A DNA stretch of 64,000 bases from Rhizophagus clarus (taxonomy: Eukaryota > Glomeromycota > Glomeromycetes > Glomerales > Glomeraceae). The stretch covers positions 1,612,001 through 1,676,000 of the forward strand of contig BLAL01000215.1 in NCBI GenBank assembly GCA_015698045.1, in the 5' to 3' direction. The position numbers and the translations under genes are program-made. The notes beneath the pieces are model-generated. The model had not been told where the DNA came from. It was given only the letters and a program-made list of their open reading frames with translations, and ran no database searches. Of the stretch, positions 43,151 to 55,291 are shown in pieces (the first letter of the stretch is position 1; each line of letters begins with the position of its first letter).

Positions 43151-44089
43151 ATAATTAAACAATAAATAGTATATTTTCAGATCGTTTAGTTCAATATCAA
43201 ATTGAAATATTTTAATAATTTGTAATCTAATTAAAAAAAGTATAATTTAATTATACACATTTAGTTTGCTTTTAGCTAGTAGTGGTATCATAATAGTTAT
43301 TATTGTAAAATTTGTACAAAAAAAGAAATAAAATTTTTTTTTAATTGATATTTCAAATATCGTATTGAAAATTTAGATCTTTGATATGACTAATGCTACC
43401 TGTTCCAAATTATTGATGAGTTGTTGCTGTAAAAAATCAAAAAAAGTAATTAAAAAGCAGACTGTCAAATTATTTGTATAAAATGTGGAAAAGTGATAAG
43501 AATGGAAGTCAATAGAATAGTTGAGAGAACTGAATTATAATTTATTAACAAAATTATTTATAAATTTATTTTCTATACATTTGCCATTTAATAGTTTCAT
43601 TTTCTAATTTATTTTCTATTTCTATTATTTGGTTTAACTTTTGTTGATATAATTCTACAGCAAATATTTTTTGTCGTTTTAATTGTGTAATTTCTAAATA
43701 AATATTAGTAATTGATGATGATATTATTTATAAATAATAATTTATAATTACCTTTATCTTTATTTTAATCGTTTTGATTAAAGAGTTGACCTAAACCAAT
43801 TTTTTGATTAGAAACCAAATAACAACCGAATACAATTATATACTTCACAAATCCTTTTATTAAACCTTCCAAAAAAATAAATAAAAAAAAAAAAAAAGAT
43901 ATGTATAAAAAAAAAATAAAAAAAGCTATCTAAAAGATCTGAGAAACTAAGGCGAACCTAATAACCACTCTAAGCAGTTTTAAAGTGTTCACTCACCTTA
44001 TCTCTCTTTTTTTTATTGTTTGAAAAAGATTTATTTTTCTTTCTTTTAACTTATTTTTGCTTCTTCGGTGAACCATTTTCCATCATTTG
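43151..44089. other. AT-rich spacer inside the composite element
   Basis: No gene recognised. A dense A-run lies at 43865-43930. The 3' end of the minus-strand gene to its right may extend into this region. Confidence 0.4.
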
Positions 44090-44534
44090 TAAGTTATAAA
44101 TTGGAGGAAAAGGTATTTAGGAATTTTTTAGAGAAAAAAGAAAGAAATTTCTTATCGAAGTAATTTAGATTATTTTATTAACGATATGTTACTTTATTTA
44201 GTAATAGAACATTCAAGGTCAAGATCAGATGTACACTAAATATTGTGTAAATGAGGGTACACACCAATACACGTTATATAATTCAAATTATTTATACAAA
44301 GAGTAATCTAAACGTCTTCCAAATTTTTTTTTTTAATTAAAAACATTAAGGTGTGATGTTTAGAATAATGGTCATTTCACTCGTAAAAACTTACTAAATT
44401 TATTATCATTATAAAATACATAATTTTATAAAAAAATTAGGCATGAGCTTTTACTAAAGATTTTATAACTATGTAAAATTTAACATTATTAATACTATAT
44501 ATGATTAAAGGACATTATAAATAAAATAACTTAC

Positions 44535-45110
44535 CGATAAAAAATTAACAATGTTACTACCGCTTCTTGATGGTATAGATAATTCCTTTGTCATTCTATC
44601 TAACGCCTTAATAGCAGCTAAATTTTTATCATTCCACAAGATTCTGACAGCTTCTCTAACGAAATCAACTAATGTAACCAAACCTCTATTGTTAATTAAT
44701 TCTGAAATGTTTACGGCAACAAGTTGTCTGCTTAAAATTTTTTGTGCAACACTTTCGTCAACATATTCTTTAATCTCTTTCTGAGATATATTTCCAGTGG
44801 TACCTCTATTTTATTCATTAATTAATAATAATACAATTACAGCACTATTTATTGCCAACAAAACAATTAAACATATACCTGCTGTTTCTTATTTCTTTAT
44901 ATTCTTCTACAAAGCTTAAAATATTTTGATTGAATTTATTCCTGAAATCTGTAAGGAATTTACGAAAACGTTCAAGATAGCTTTTTACCTCGCTAGTATA
45001 TATCTTGATTCAGAAAATCTTTACGATCAGGTCATCAAGAATCTTATTGTCTGGATTCCTCACGCGCAGGAATAGACATTTTACTGACTCATCCCAGAGT
45101 CAGATTTTAT
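44535..45110 (-). CDS. partial minus-strand gene, at least two exons, unknown function
   Basis: Two exons join in frame across a short GT-AG intron (44806-44878). The upstream exon ends RNKFNQNILSFVEEYKEIRN at 44879. The downstream exon (44805-44535) reads ISQKEIKEYVDESVAQKILS, then SELINNRGLVTLVDFVREAV and IKALDRMTKELS, and stops at a good donor (TCG/GTAAGT), so at least one more exon lies further left; ENGSPKKQK and a stop near 44075 is a candidate end. Helical, no recognised domain. It may be the 3' part of the acidic gene at 45164-45737; the intervening region has stops in the phase I could follow. Confidence 0.4.
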
Positions 45111-45163
45111 CCTAAAACATTAGAAGACGCATTATTTAATGATTTAAACATAATAAATATTAC

Positions 45164-45737
45164 CATATTGATTCAATACTAACTTCATTATTTTTTGATT
45201 CAACAACATCTGATGATTCGTTCATTTCATTTGCGAGTCGTAAGATTTCAGGGTGTTTGACAAGCCAGTTAACTATTTCCAATTTTGAATGCTTTCGAAA
45301 TTGTTCTGGAATTTCATCTGCTTCTTCGCCATTATCATCTCCTTCATCATCATCATCATCATCATTATCGTAATCTTCATCACTTTTGTCCCTTACTCCC
45401 TCTTCAACTATTACGTTTAGTTTATTGACACGCACACCTATATGTAATATATCATTGCAATTGTTTTAATTAGATTAATATCAATGAATTAAAGTCTACA
45501 CATATTAATATTACCTGACATTAATTCATTCGCCTCTTCAATGTCTATATCTCTTCTCTTTTTCACGATACCAATTTGTCCTGAGTTCTTTTGACTTTTT
45601 TTCGGTCCTTTCATATATATTTTTGGTATTTTACTATTTATTATCCTTACATATAAGCAAATCTTATTAAAAAAAGTAATATATATACCTGTTCTAACTT
45701 CTATTTCTTTACCTTCAGATGATTTACGTTTAGACAT
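45164..45737 (-). CDS. acidic low-complexity protein, two exons
   Basis: Exon 1 (45737-45515) starts MSKRKSSEGKEIEVRTG and contains a Lys-rich segment (GPKKSQKNSGQIGIVKKRRD). A GT-AG intron joins in phase to exon 2 (45437-45164), which has an Asp/Glu tract (about 45310-45370) then QFRKHSKLEIVNWLVKHPEI. The frame ends with TAA just after the donor-like GTAATA, so either the protein stops there (about 167 codons) or continues by splicing. The mixture of a basic patch, an acidic patch and a helical end suggests a nuclear protein. No family recognised. It probably belongs with the Myb/SANT-like gene upstream on the same strand. Confidence 0.4.
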
Positions 45738-46279
45738 AGTATCAGGAAAATATAAACAAAAAAATATAAATATAAAAAAGAAAAAAAAACGTACTGCATC
45801 CTTACGATATAAATATGAAATCTTGGTTATTGTAAATTATGATAACAATACACAATTGGAAAATATACATGATCTCGACATCATGAGGAATGCAGAATCA
45901 GTTGAAAATATCGAAAGAATTATGATAGAAAAGGGAGTGAGAAAAATTAATGGAATATTTCGTTTTAAATTCCCATTTTTATAAAAAAGGAGTGAGAAGT
46001 AATATTTTAATGCTGATTTATTGTATTACAAATATTACAAACACGAATAATATTGTTTAAATTTAACCATTGTAATTTATTGTAATACAATTTATTGTAT
46101 TACAAATACGAATAATATATGTTAAATTTGACATTGTAATTAGAATTTTATTATCAAAAATATATATATATAATAAAATATAAAAATAAAAATAAAATAA
46201 AAATTTATAATATAAAAATAAAAAAAAAAATAGAAAATAGTAAAGGGTAAAATGATAAAAAAAAATTGTTTTAATGACG

Positions 46280-46800
46280 GTGTCGATGACAGGGGGTAAG
46301 GAGAATAAGAGCGCCTGCGCTTGTGGCAGTGATGAGATCGAGAGCGCCTGCACTCTTGATACTCATATCTCCTATGATCTACCCTATTTCTTCTCGCTGC
46401 GCAGACCAGTGCTTAAAATAAAACAATTAGTTAATTATAAATGTGATAAATTAAATAAAAAAAATCAATTAAATAATAAATTGTTACTTTCAGCAAGCCA
46501 GAATTCATCTGACAACTCATCATGAAAACGTTCATCATAAAGAATTGGTGTGTGGGTAGGAAATCCTTCCAGATTTTCATTCAATAACCTTTTCAAATTT
46601 TCATAACCACTTTTTAGTGCATTCCATTTATTTCTGCACTGTCTTTTTGTCGGCGCAAAGTTTTGGTGATCATTATTTATGTTTTGTGATATATGGTTCC
46701 AAATCACCTTTTGATCGTGAATGGCAGTAGTACAAAAAAATTGTTGATACAATCGATGATACTGAATTAACGAGAGAGTAGCGTCGTTTAGTCATTGTAA
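46280..46800 (-). CDS. Myb/SANT-like DNA-binding protein fragment with RS-rich second exon
   Basis: Exon A (about 46800-46489) has WNHISQNINNDHQNFAPTKR, then QCRNKWNALKSGYENLKRLL and LYDERFHDELSDEFW, the W, C-x3-W and Y-x3-K pattern of Myb/SANT-like domains found in transposon accessory proteins. A phase-1 GT-AG intron (donor GTAACA, acceptor TTTTAAG) leads into exon B (46417 to about 46280), which translates as an Arg/Ser-rich stretch (YQECRRSRSHHCHKRRRSYS). Exon B is a clear GC-rich island in AT-rich DNA, unlike its surroundings. A likely start is ATG near 46795 if a frame change is allowed; otherwise the 5' end is missing. A DNA-binding role is inferred from the domain. Confidence 0.5.
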
Positions 46801-48300
46801 AGCCCGGTATTTAATTGTGCCATTTTTTAATATTATTATAAAATAAAAAAAAATATTATAAAATCGAGTAATTGAGAGTAATTGATTTAATTAGAGAAAG
46901 AAAGTATTTTAAAATGAGTGAAATGGCGAACAGGCTCCATATTTATAATAAATTTTATTATTATTTCTTGAACTCCATATTACGATTCTGCATAGATCTT
47001 AATGTAATCATCTTTAGATCCTACATATATTACGCATATTTTTTTGATTACACCATTTATTAATCTATTCAAAGCATGTCTTAAAAATATAATTTTCTTG
47101 GACCTTATAATAATTCATAAAAATTTTACCCAAATTTTTATGATCTTAATGTAATCATAGATCCTGCATATCATTTGCGTATAGATATTTTATTATATTA
47201 TTACAAAAAACAGGGCTAAGTGTTTGTTTCATTATAGTTATCTTTGCTAATTGACGATTGCTATTCGAAGTTTTATAACAATGAGCAATAAGAAGAACGA
47301 TTCAAAGAATAGGTACGCTAATTTTGCATAGCAAATAAAAAAATAATTTTTTATTGTGGTAATTTAGTTATCATCAAGTTTAACAAAGTAAGATTGAATA
47401 TTTGTTAGATATTCAAATATTATTGGATGTGATTCAAATATATCATGTGATTTGAATACTCGTTACGTTCTTCAGATTTAGAAAAATTATTTAAGTCAAT
47501 AAATTCAGATTTTAGGTACAATTTATAAAAAAGAAATATTATTTTTAATAAGGTTGGCCACAAGTATATCAGCAATAGAAAATATTTTATATCAATAAAA
47601 AAAATATATTTTTTTTTTATTATAAATCAACTCACTAACTGTATACAAATTGATAAAAGTAATTCTTAATTTCCTTACATAATCCCAAGTGTGAAATTGT
47701 GAATACAGATAAGAAGATAATCGGTGGTCTTAAATGAATTGTTAAAAAAAAAAGAATATGATCACATAAAATTTTTTTTTTAAAAAGAAATTCTTCTCAC
47801 CGCTACCTTACCACATAAAAATTCTTTGCCAATTTGTATACTACATTATAGTTAAAAAAATTGTACATCAATATCAGCATCGAAACATCAATATATACCG
47901 ATAATTAGAACTTAATTCAAACTTAATTTACTCCATTTTGAGAATACCGTAAATAATTGGCTAATGACCTAGTACAGATATGTAACAAAATCGGCATTGA
48001 TTTTAACCGAATTGATCAACTATTTTGCTTTTTTTTTGGGTTTTTTTTTTGTCGACACTCGACACGCTGATAATATAAAGGTATTTATAATTTAAAGCTT
48101 TAATTGAATCATAAAATTCTAAATTAAGATATCTTAAATTTTTTATAAAGATGAGAAGATGATTTAATCATATCGAACTAAAAAAACCAATTTGAATTCA
48201 AAATCAGTTTTCCTACAGCAACCCTAATGAGATAACAGAATCTGACAAAAGAGTAGCAATACGTTCACCTGTACGTTCACCTGATAATGATAACGAAGAC
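46801..48300. other. AT-rich spacer
   Basis: No gene recognised over 1.5 kb. An inverted A/T hairpin lies near 47595-47625. Weak coding-like sequence (SDKRVAIRSPVRSPDNDNED) directly precedes 48301 in the same frame as the next gene, so that gene's true start may lie about 60-70 bases upstream. Confidence 0.45.
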
Positions 48301-50004
48301 ATGGACTTTCAATATGATTATGAAGATGGTAATTTAAGTTTTCAAGACAATAATGATAATGATAATGCATATGATTCAATTGATCCTCAACACTACAATG
48401 ATGAGATGATATTTTCGCAAAATGATATAAATTTATCAGATACTGAAGAGGAAGAAGAAAGTGACAACGATTACAATAGCGAAGAGGAAGAAGTAGATGA
48501 TAATGAAATCAATGATGAAGAGGAGAAAGGGGAAGGTAACAATGATGATAATAAAGTGGAAGAAGAACGTAATAATGATGAAGAGGAACGTAATGGCGAA
48601 GAGGAAGAAATACATCAAATTATTGAAGTTTTGGATAAAGACGAGATACCATCCTGTAATGGTGAATTTGCACTGTACTTTAATAATTATACGGCTATGG
48701 CACTATTTTGTTGGCTTCAGAAGCACAATGTTTCTACGAAAGCATATGAAGATCTTGTTGATATCATTCATAATCCTCAATTTGAGCCTACCCATATGAT
48801 AAAAAATATCCGAAGATTTTAATTATCGAGAAAACGTCTTCCTCTCCTACCAATAATAACAAAGTCTATTAAAATTTTACCAAAAAAAACTCTGTCAACT
48901 TCACAAGGATCAAAGCTTTTATATCAACTCTCAATTAGTGAAATTATATGGCGTGTTCTGAATAATCTGATGTTGAAATTCAGAATATGGAAATAATTTT
49001 TAAATAATTAATATTATTTTATTTTTTTATAGGTTTTTGTTAGTTTTGTTAATTTACCAAATATACACGTTAATATGCATCTTTTGATGCATGCTAAAAC
49101 CTTTAGGACACTTACTAATACCCAAGTGAGTATAAAAGAAATGGTTCATCATATATTTAAAGGAATGGTACCAAAGACTAATTGCAAAAACATAGATTTG
49201 GATTTATTAAAACGTTACAATACTCTATTTGCAATTCGACATTTAGCAGATGGTGGTATAGATCCAAGATTTAATAGATCTTGTACTGGATTTACAAATT
49301 CAAATTTTGGCCAATTATTTCTGAACTGGTATGTTACAGAGGATAAATATTCAATTGAAGAACAAGCTCAAGATAATGATGACACAAAAGGCAAGATAGT
49401 AGTAATAGTATAATATAATATAATATATACTTTATATTTATTTTTTCACATGTATCTGATCTTTATTTTAGTTGTTTCACCGGTAAATTTTATTTCCAAT
49501 ATTTCCTTAAAAAAAAGAATGTCAAAGCAGGAACGTGATTCACTTCTCTTAACTTTACATAATTTTAAAACTGAGTTGTTTTTATCTTATGTGGATATGA
49601 AATTTAAGGCAGCACTTATGAATATTTCAACTAGTTGGTACAAATTGGTATCATTTACATTTGAAGAAGAAAGTGGTATCCTTTCAAAAGTCTACTTACA
49701 CCTTGGTGATTTTATCACAATTTATGAAGAAGATCACGAAGAATCTTATGCAGTTATCAAGGGTATCTTTCGACATAAAAGTAATAATGACAAATATTAT
49801 GCCTTTATTGTTGTAGATTGGTTTGAGGATACTGGAGGTGAACATTCAGTATTAAAATGTCCACTCTACCGCCTTCAAGCAACAGGAAATAAATGGAGAC
49901 GCATTTTTCCAATTACTATAATAGATAAGTACATTTTATTCATAATTGTAATTCAGAAAGGTGCCAACTACCTAATCATGATACCACAAATAGAATTTGG
50001 ATAA
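48301..50004 (+). pseudogene. CMC (CACTA/Plavaka-like) transposase relic
   Basis: Three coding blocks in order. Block 1 (48301-48978, one TAA at 48820) has a long acidic N-terminus, then NGEFALYFNNYTAMALFCWL and LYQLSISEIIWRVLNN. Block 2 (about 49035-49410) reads NMHLLMHAKTFRTLTNTQVS, KEMVHHIFKGMVPKTN and LLKRYNTLFAIRHLADGG, conserved in the C-terminal half of these transposases. Block 3 (about 49510-49950) resembles a C-terminal BAH-like segment (YLHLGDFITIYEEDHEESYA, VVDWFED). The catalytic core between blocks 1 and 2 is missing, so an internal deletion removed it. I could not find matching CACT(A/G) termini around it. Superfamily assignment is from memory of conserved phrases and is moderate. 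Confidence 0.6.
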
Positions 50005-50242
50005 AAAATAATTTTTATTTTACAGCCGTATAATTGTTTGATTATATAAATATATAATTTGTGTCAGTTTTAAAATTAACCAATAAAATCACATTAATCA
50101 TTATGCATGATGTAATATATTAAAATTAACCAATCAAAATTGATTTGTTTACATGCATGTGAGATCTAAAATAGCTAAAATTCGTAATGTTTTGTTTATT
50201 TTCAAAAATAAACTTCTCTCTTCTTAAATATTATACTTGTCT

Positions 50243-50610
50243 TAACACTTTACGGTATTTTCTTCTTTTCTCTTTTATCCAAGTTACTTTACTTATCTTT
50301 TACAATATTAACAATACTTTGGCATTTTAATTTATATATATGATATAGCCATCAACACAAAGACCGTTCGCCAAAAAAATGTATAAGACAAAAAAACTAC
50401 TTTTAAATAAATGGTGAAGCCGAATATTATATTTGTTTTATATTTTAACACTTTATGGTATTTTCTTCTTCTCTCTTTTACTTTACTTATTTTTACAATA
50501 TTAACAATACTTTGGCATTTTGGTTTATATTCGATATAGCCACCAACACGAAGACCGTTCGCCAAAAAACGTATAAGACAAAAAAACTACTTTCAAATAA
50601 ATAGTGAAAC
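50243..50610 (+). repeat. two-copy tandem duplication of about 165-190 bases
   Basis: Copy 1 (about 50243-50429) and copy 2 (about 50446-50610) both run from ACACTTTAYGGTATTTTCTT through AAGACCGTTCGCCAAAAAA to GTATAAGACAAAAAAACTAC and an AATAAATRGTGAARCC end. About 90% alike by eye. No coding potential. Confidence 0.8.
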
Positions 50611-51179
50611 CATTAAGCAGGTATTAAAATATCATATACACATATTTTTCATATTTTTTTGGACTCTACCATATTCGTAAAGTCTACTGATTCTGTAGGA
50701 GGAATTGGTTATGTACTTTCTTTACAATAGGGTATAGTTTAAGTCTTTCTTTGTTAGACTGTGGTATTACTTAAGAGAGTTAGAATGTATTCTCAAATGC
50801 TATGTTCAAATTGCTAAATATTTGAGCTTTCTTTTGTAATATTTGCTTAACCTGGAGGAAAATGTTATGAAATAGGGCTGGACATTTTATGACATTTTCT
50901 GCCGCCAATTACTTTGTCTGAGGTGGCGTCAGTTGTAGCAGCCAGCATTTTTTTTTTATAATATTATGGTTTTAAGAATTAACACTTCCAAATTTAAAGA
51001 GCTAACGTTAAAAATATTATCATTTTTATTTTTTCTCAAAATCCCAGAGATTACCTGCTTTAACTATTATCTCAAGGTTATGTATTAAATTTAAATTTTA
51101 AATATATTTTATAAAGTGTATATTATATTAATCATGATTGTTTTTTTTTATATTTTTTTAAATTTAATATAAAATTGTT
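50611..51179. other. spacer with a less AT-rich island
   Basis: No gene. The stretch near 50870-50960 (GCCGCCAATTACTTTGTCTG, GGTGGCGTCAGTTG) is less AT-rich than its surroundings and could be the decayed end of the CMC-like element. Confidence 0.4.
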
Positions 51180-51900
51180 TTTGTGATGTAATTTATAAAA
51201 TTACTATGATGTAGTTATGATATCAAATAAATATTATAATACTTTAGCAATGTTAATTTGATATTAATATGATATTTCTATGATATAGTTACGATGTTAA
51301 ATAAATATAAAAACATTTTTATAATATTAATTTGATGTTAATATGATATCGCTACAATATGGTTACAATATCTAATAAATGTTATAATACTTTGCAATGT
51401 TAATTTGATGTTAATATGTTATCTTTATGATATAGTTACGATATCAAATAAATGTTATAATACTTTGGAAATGTTAATTTGATGTCAATATATTATCTTT
51501 ATAATATAGTTACGATATCGAATAAATATTATAATACTTTGGCAATGTTAATTCGATATTAATATGTTATCTTTACGATATAGTTATGATATCAAATAAA
51601 TGTTATAATACTTTGGTAATATTAATTTGATGTTAATATAATATTACTACGATATAGTTACGATATCAAATAAATATCATAATACTTTAGCAATATTAAT
51701 TCGATATTAATATGATATTGCTACGATACAGTTACAATGTTAAATAAATGTCGTATAGTGATCACAGAGATATCGTACTAATCAATAACGAATAGATATA
51801 GTTACGACTAACTTAACGATGATGATTCAACTTTTTACTATGATATCGTGATAATATCGTAACAATATCATTATGGTATCAAATCGACATCGATAAATAA
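51180..51900. repeat. ATGTTAATTTGATRTTAATA tandem array, period about 77 bases
   Basis: About seven units between 51180 and 51730, each with a GATATC/ACGATATAGTTACGATATC core and a TTATAATACTTTGG end. Related in composition, but not in unit length, to the array at 42470-43150 on the other side of the composite element. Confidence 0.75.
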
Positions 51901-51929
51901 CCTCAAGTTTCAGTAAAGTATATTGATAA

Positions 51930-52890
51930 AAAACGTTGCAAAACATTTTTTATTTATAAATTTAAACGAAAAAAAAATATTTTCGCAATGTTTTTTTTTA
52001 AAAACATTGGTAAAAATGTTGTAAAACATTTTTTACTTATAGATTTAAACGAAAAAAAAACATTTTCGCATTGTTTTTCTTTAAAAATATTTTTGCATTG
52101 TTTTTTTTAAAAATGTTGTTCGCAATATTTTTTAACTCCATTAAATAATAACGTTGCAAAAATGTTTTTTATTTATGAATTTACACATAAAAAAAATGTT
52201 GTGCTCAACGTTTTTAACTATATTGATAAAAAACGTTGCAAAACGTTTTTTATTTATAGATTTAAACGAAAAAAATATTTTCGCAATGTTTTTTTTAAAA
52301 AATGTTGGTAAATGTTTTTTACTTTTGAATTAATAAAAAAAAATGTTGTTCGCAACATTTTTTAACTCCATTAATTAATAATGTTGCGAAATGTTTTTTA
52401 CTTATAAATTAATAAAAAAAATATAGTTCGCAACGCTTTTTAATGGTATTAATAAAAATGTTGCAAAAATGTTTTTTGTTTTAATTTACACACATAAAAA
52501 ATGTTGTGCTCAACATTTTTAACTATATTGATAAAAACGTTATGAAACATTTTTATTTATAGATTTAAACGAAAAAAAAACATTTTTGCAATATTTTTTT
52601 TAAAAAACGTTGATAAACATTTTTTTTAAAAAACGTTGATAAACATTTTTTACTTTTGAATCAATAAAAAAAAATGTAGTTCACAACGCTTTTTAACGGT
52701 ATTAATAAAAATGTTGCGAAATGATTTTTTATAACATTTCGCAATTTTTTTTTGTGAAATCAATGATAACGTTGCGATACAGTTTTTTACAGCATTTCAT
52801 AACTTTTGTGAAATATTTTTTTACATTTCGCACCATTTTTTATCATTTTAATAAAAAAATATATTGCGAAATGTTATTTTTTGTCAATTA
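51930..52890. repeat. AACGTTGCGAAATG palindromic array, right side
   Basis: More than ten imperfect units of AAAAACGTTGCAAAACATTT and inverse TTTTCGCAATGTTTTT, with TTATAGATTTAAACGAAAAA linkers. Same motif as 42010-42440 and the MITE interiors. Confidence 0.75.
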
Positions 52891-53213
52891 AATGGTTTCA
52901 CATCTTTTTTTTAATACATAACTTATCAGTAATTCAGTTCAGTTTTCGATAATTACTGACTGGTATCGGTATTGATGATTACTGAAACTGATCAGTTTCA
53001 ATCAGCGCAGAAAATCTATTATAATTTAACCAGTTTTTCTAGTAAATTTATGATAAAACTGGTAAAATCTTACAATCCTGGAATTGTTCTGGTCATGGCG
53101 CAGCAGATTTCTGAAATATTTTGTAAATACCGGAAATTTCATTTGATAAATTTATTTCGCAAAAAAAGTATTTTATCTTTATTTTATTATTCCAGTAGTT
53201 TATTACAATACGA

Positions 53214-55291
53214 TTATTTAAAGCCAGTACGTCTTTTCTGGCTACTCCAGATTGTATATGCACGATTATAATTAAACTCCTTACTTTCTGACCCTTCCAA
53301 AGAAACGCGCATTAACATATCTAACGTATTTGTAGCTAATGAATTCCTGTCTTTTGTTTTAATTTATTCTGTCTACTGAAACTACGTTCACATTCTACAC
53401 TTGAAAAAGGAATACAATAAACTATTTGAATTAACTTGATAATATTCGGAAATACATCAATATAATCTTGTATTAATAGAGGAAGTATTACCTCTATGTC
53501 ATTAGAAGCAAAATTATTGGTAATAATCATTTTAAACCTTGCCCATTCTTCTATGCATTTGTTAATATCAAAAATCGCAGGTAACTGAATATTATTATGA
53601 AAATTAGGACATTCATAATATTTTAATATGTTTCCTAATTCATTATCTCCAAACCATAATAGTTCCTGGGATTCTTTTGGCCATTCACGCAGATTTAATA
53701 TTTTCATGGAAGTAAATAATTGCCAAGTAGGAAATCTTTGCTGGAGTTCATTAACAATACTTGTTGAATATTCAAGTATATCCATTGTAAAATCATCATA
53801 ATCTTGTTCAATAAATGAAAGAACATTATCCATATATTTTATTAAAGAATTTCCAAATGGGTTAGTTTCATCAATAAACGCTTAAACTTTTTGTCCGAAT
53901 CTTTGATTTTGATCTAATAGAATATATTCTTTTTGAATAGAATTGATTGTAGCCTGTATCATGGAATCAATATCAGAAAATTTTAAATTTCTTTTTTGTA
54001 GAAATTTACTTAATTGCGTTACATGCTCTAAAATATCATAAAAATAATACAAAAATGTAAGAATTCTCCAAGATGTTAGCTGTTCATATAATTTCCTTCT
54101 ATCCTTATTTTTTGATTCTTTAAAAATCCTAAGTAATGCAGGGATCGAATTACAGACATTTTTAATAGCATCGTACTATGCGAGCCATCGTATCTCATAC
54201 AACTTTTTTATTTTTAAAATTGGATCTTCCAAAAGATTTTGAATTTCTCGCAATTGTTGAATATGTGAGCATAAATTTTTAAAATAATTATAAATTTTTC
54301 TAACCAAGGATTCAATTTCTTCATAAAATCTAAGTTCTTTCTTTGCATCTTTACATACTAGAGCCAATCTGTGAGCCACACAATGATTAACAATTAAAGG
54401 ATAAGTGCAAATTCTAGAAAACTTCGTGATCACTTCTTCATTTTTTCCTAACATAACTGAAGCACCATCAGAAGCAAATGCCACAAGTTTAGGCAAGATT
54501 TTTCTTTTTTCAAAAATATTGATTAAAACTTTTGTAATGCCTTCTGCATTGCAACTGGTTAAAGGTACAATGCACAAAAAACGTGTCTTTAAAATTCCTT
54601 CTCTTGTTACATACGAAACATATATATTTAAATGTTTTGTTGTAGTAATATCCGTGCTTTCATCGATCATCACACCAAATGCCGTAACATTAGATAATTC
54701 ATCCCAGATTTCTTTTTTAATAGTATCAGACATTGCTTCCAAAAATTCATATCCTGAAATATAATTCGTATATGTAATAGTACCATCTAAAAGATTTGGT
54801 GAATTTGATTCTTTTATTAATTCAACAATAGATGGTAAAGGTTTAAGAGGTAAATTTTTTTTTGCTAGGAAATAAACAGCTCGTATTATACCAATAATAT
54901 GATTTGTATTTGCATCAGAAGAAAAATGTACTTTTTGTAATAATTCCATTTGTATTTTGGCTTTTTCTAGTTTTTCTGCATCTTTATGATCTTCAGTATT
55001 TGTATGTTTTTTAATTGCTGATTTTCTTGAAATATTCGTAGCTCCTTCTGTAGCAAATTTATTTTTCTTTTTGTGCCGCATACATAATGTACAATACATT
55101 CTTTTGTTAATTTCATCATAGCGTAACTAAGAAAATTCAGCTAACCATTTGGATTTAAATATTTTTTCATGAATACAGGGTTTTTTAACATCTTTATTTG
55201 AATTATCTTCATCTTCAAATATTTGATCTTCTTGAAATATATCATTTTTATTAATTCTTTTACGTTCAAAGCCATATTGTAATAGCGACAT
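53214..55291 (-). pseudogene. hAT transposase with TTF-type zinc finger (nearly intact)
   Basis: From ATG 55291 the frame runs about 650 codons with only three in-frame stops (near 55130, 54174 and 53882). A one-A loss near 53350 then hides the last 45 codons, which end at 53214-53216. N-terminus: KWLAEFS and a stop where Trp is expected, then YCTLCMRHKKKNKF, a TTF-type zinc finger. Core: GVMIDESTDITTTKHLNIYV (first acidic site), AFASDGASVMLGKNEEV (second), NHCVAHRLALVCKDA. C-terminus: IPFSSVECERSFSRQNKLK, the dimerisation signature, then NTLDMLMRVSLEG after the shift. It cuts and pastes the 13.7-kb element in which it lies near the right end. The stop near 55130 looks like a Trp codon changed by a transition. 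Confidence 0.85.

Noticed and set aside
44551..44784. Plus-strand 77-codon frame
   Set aside because: Antisense to an exon with good splice sites and in-phase joining on the minus strand.
47634..50614. CACTA and TAGTG words as possible ends of the CMC-like element
   Set aside because: The words occur, but the neighbouring bases do not match in inverted orientation.
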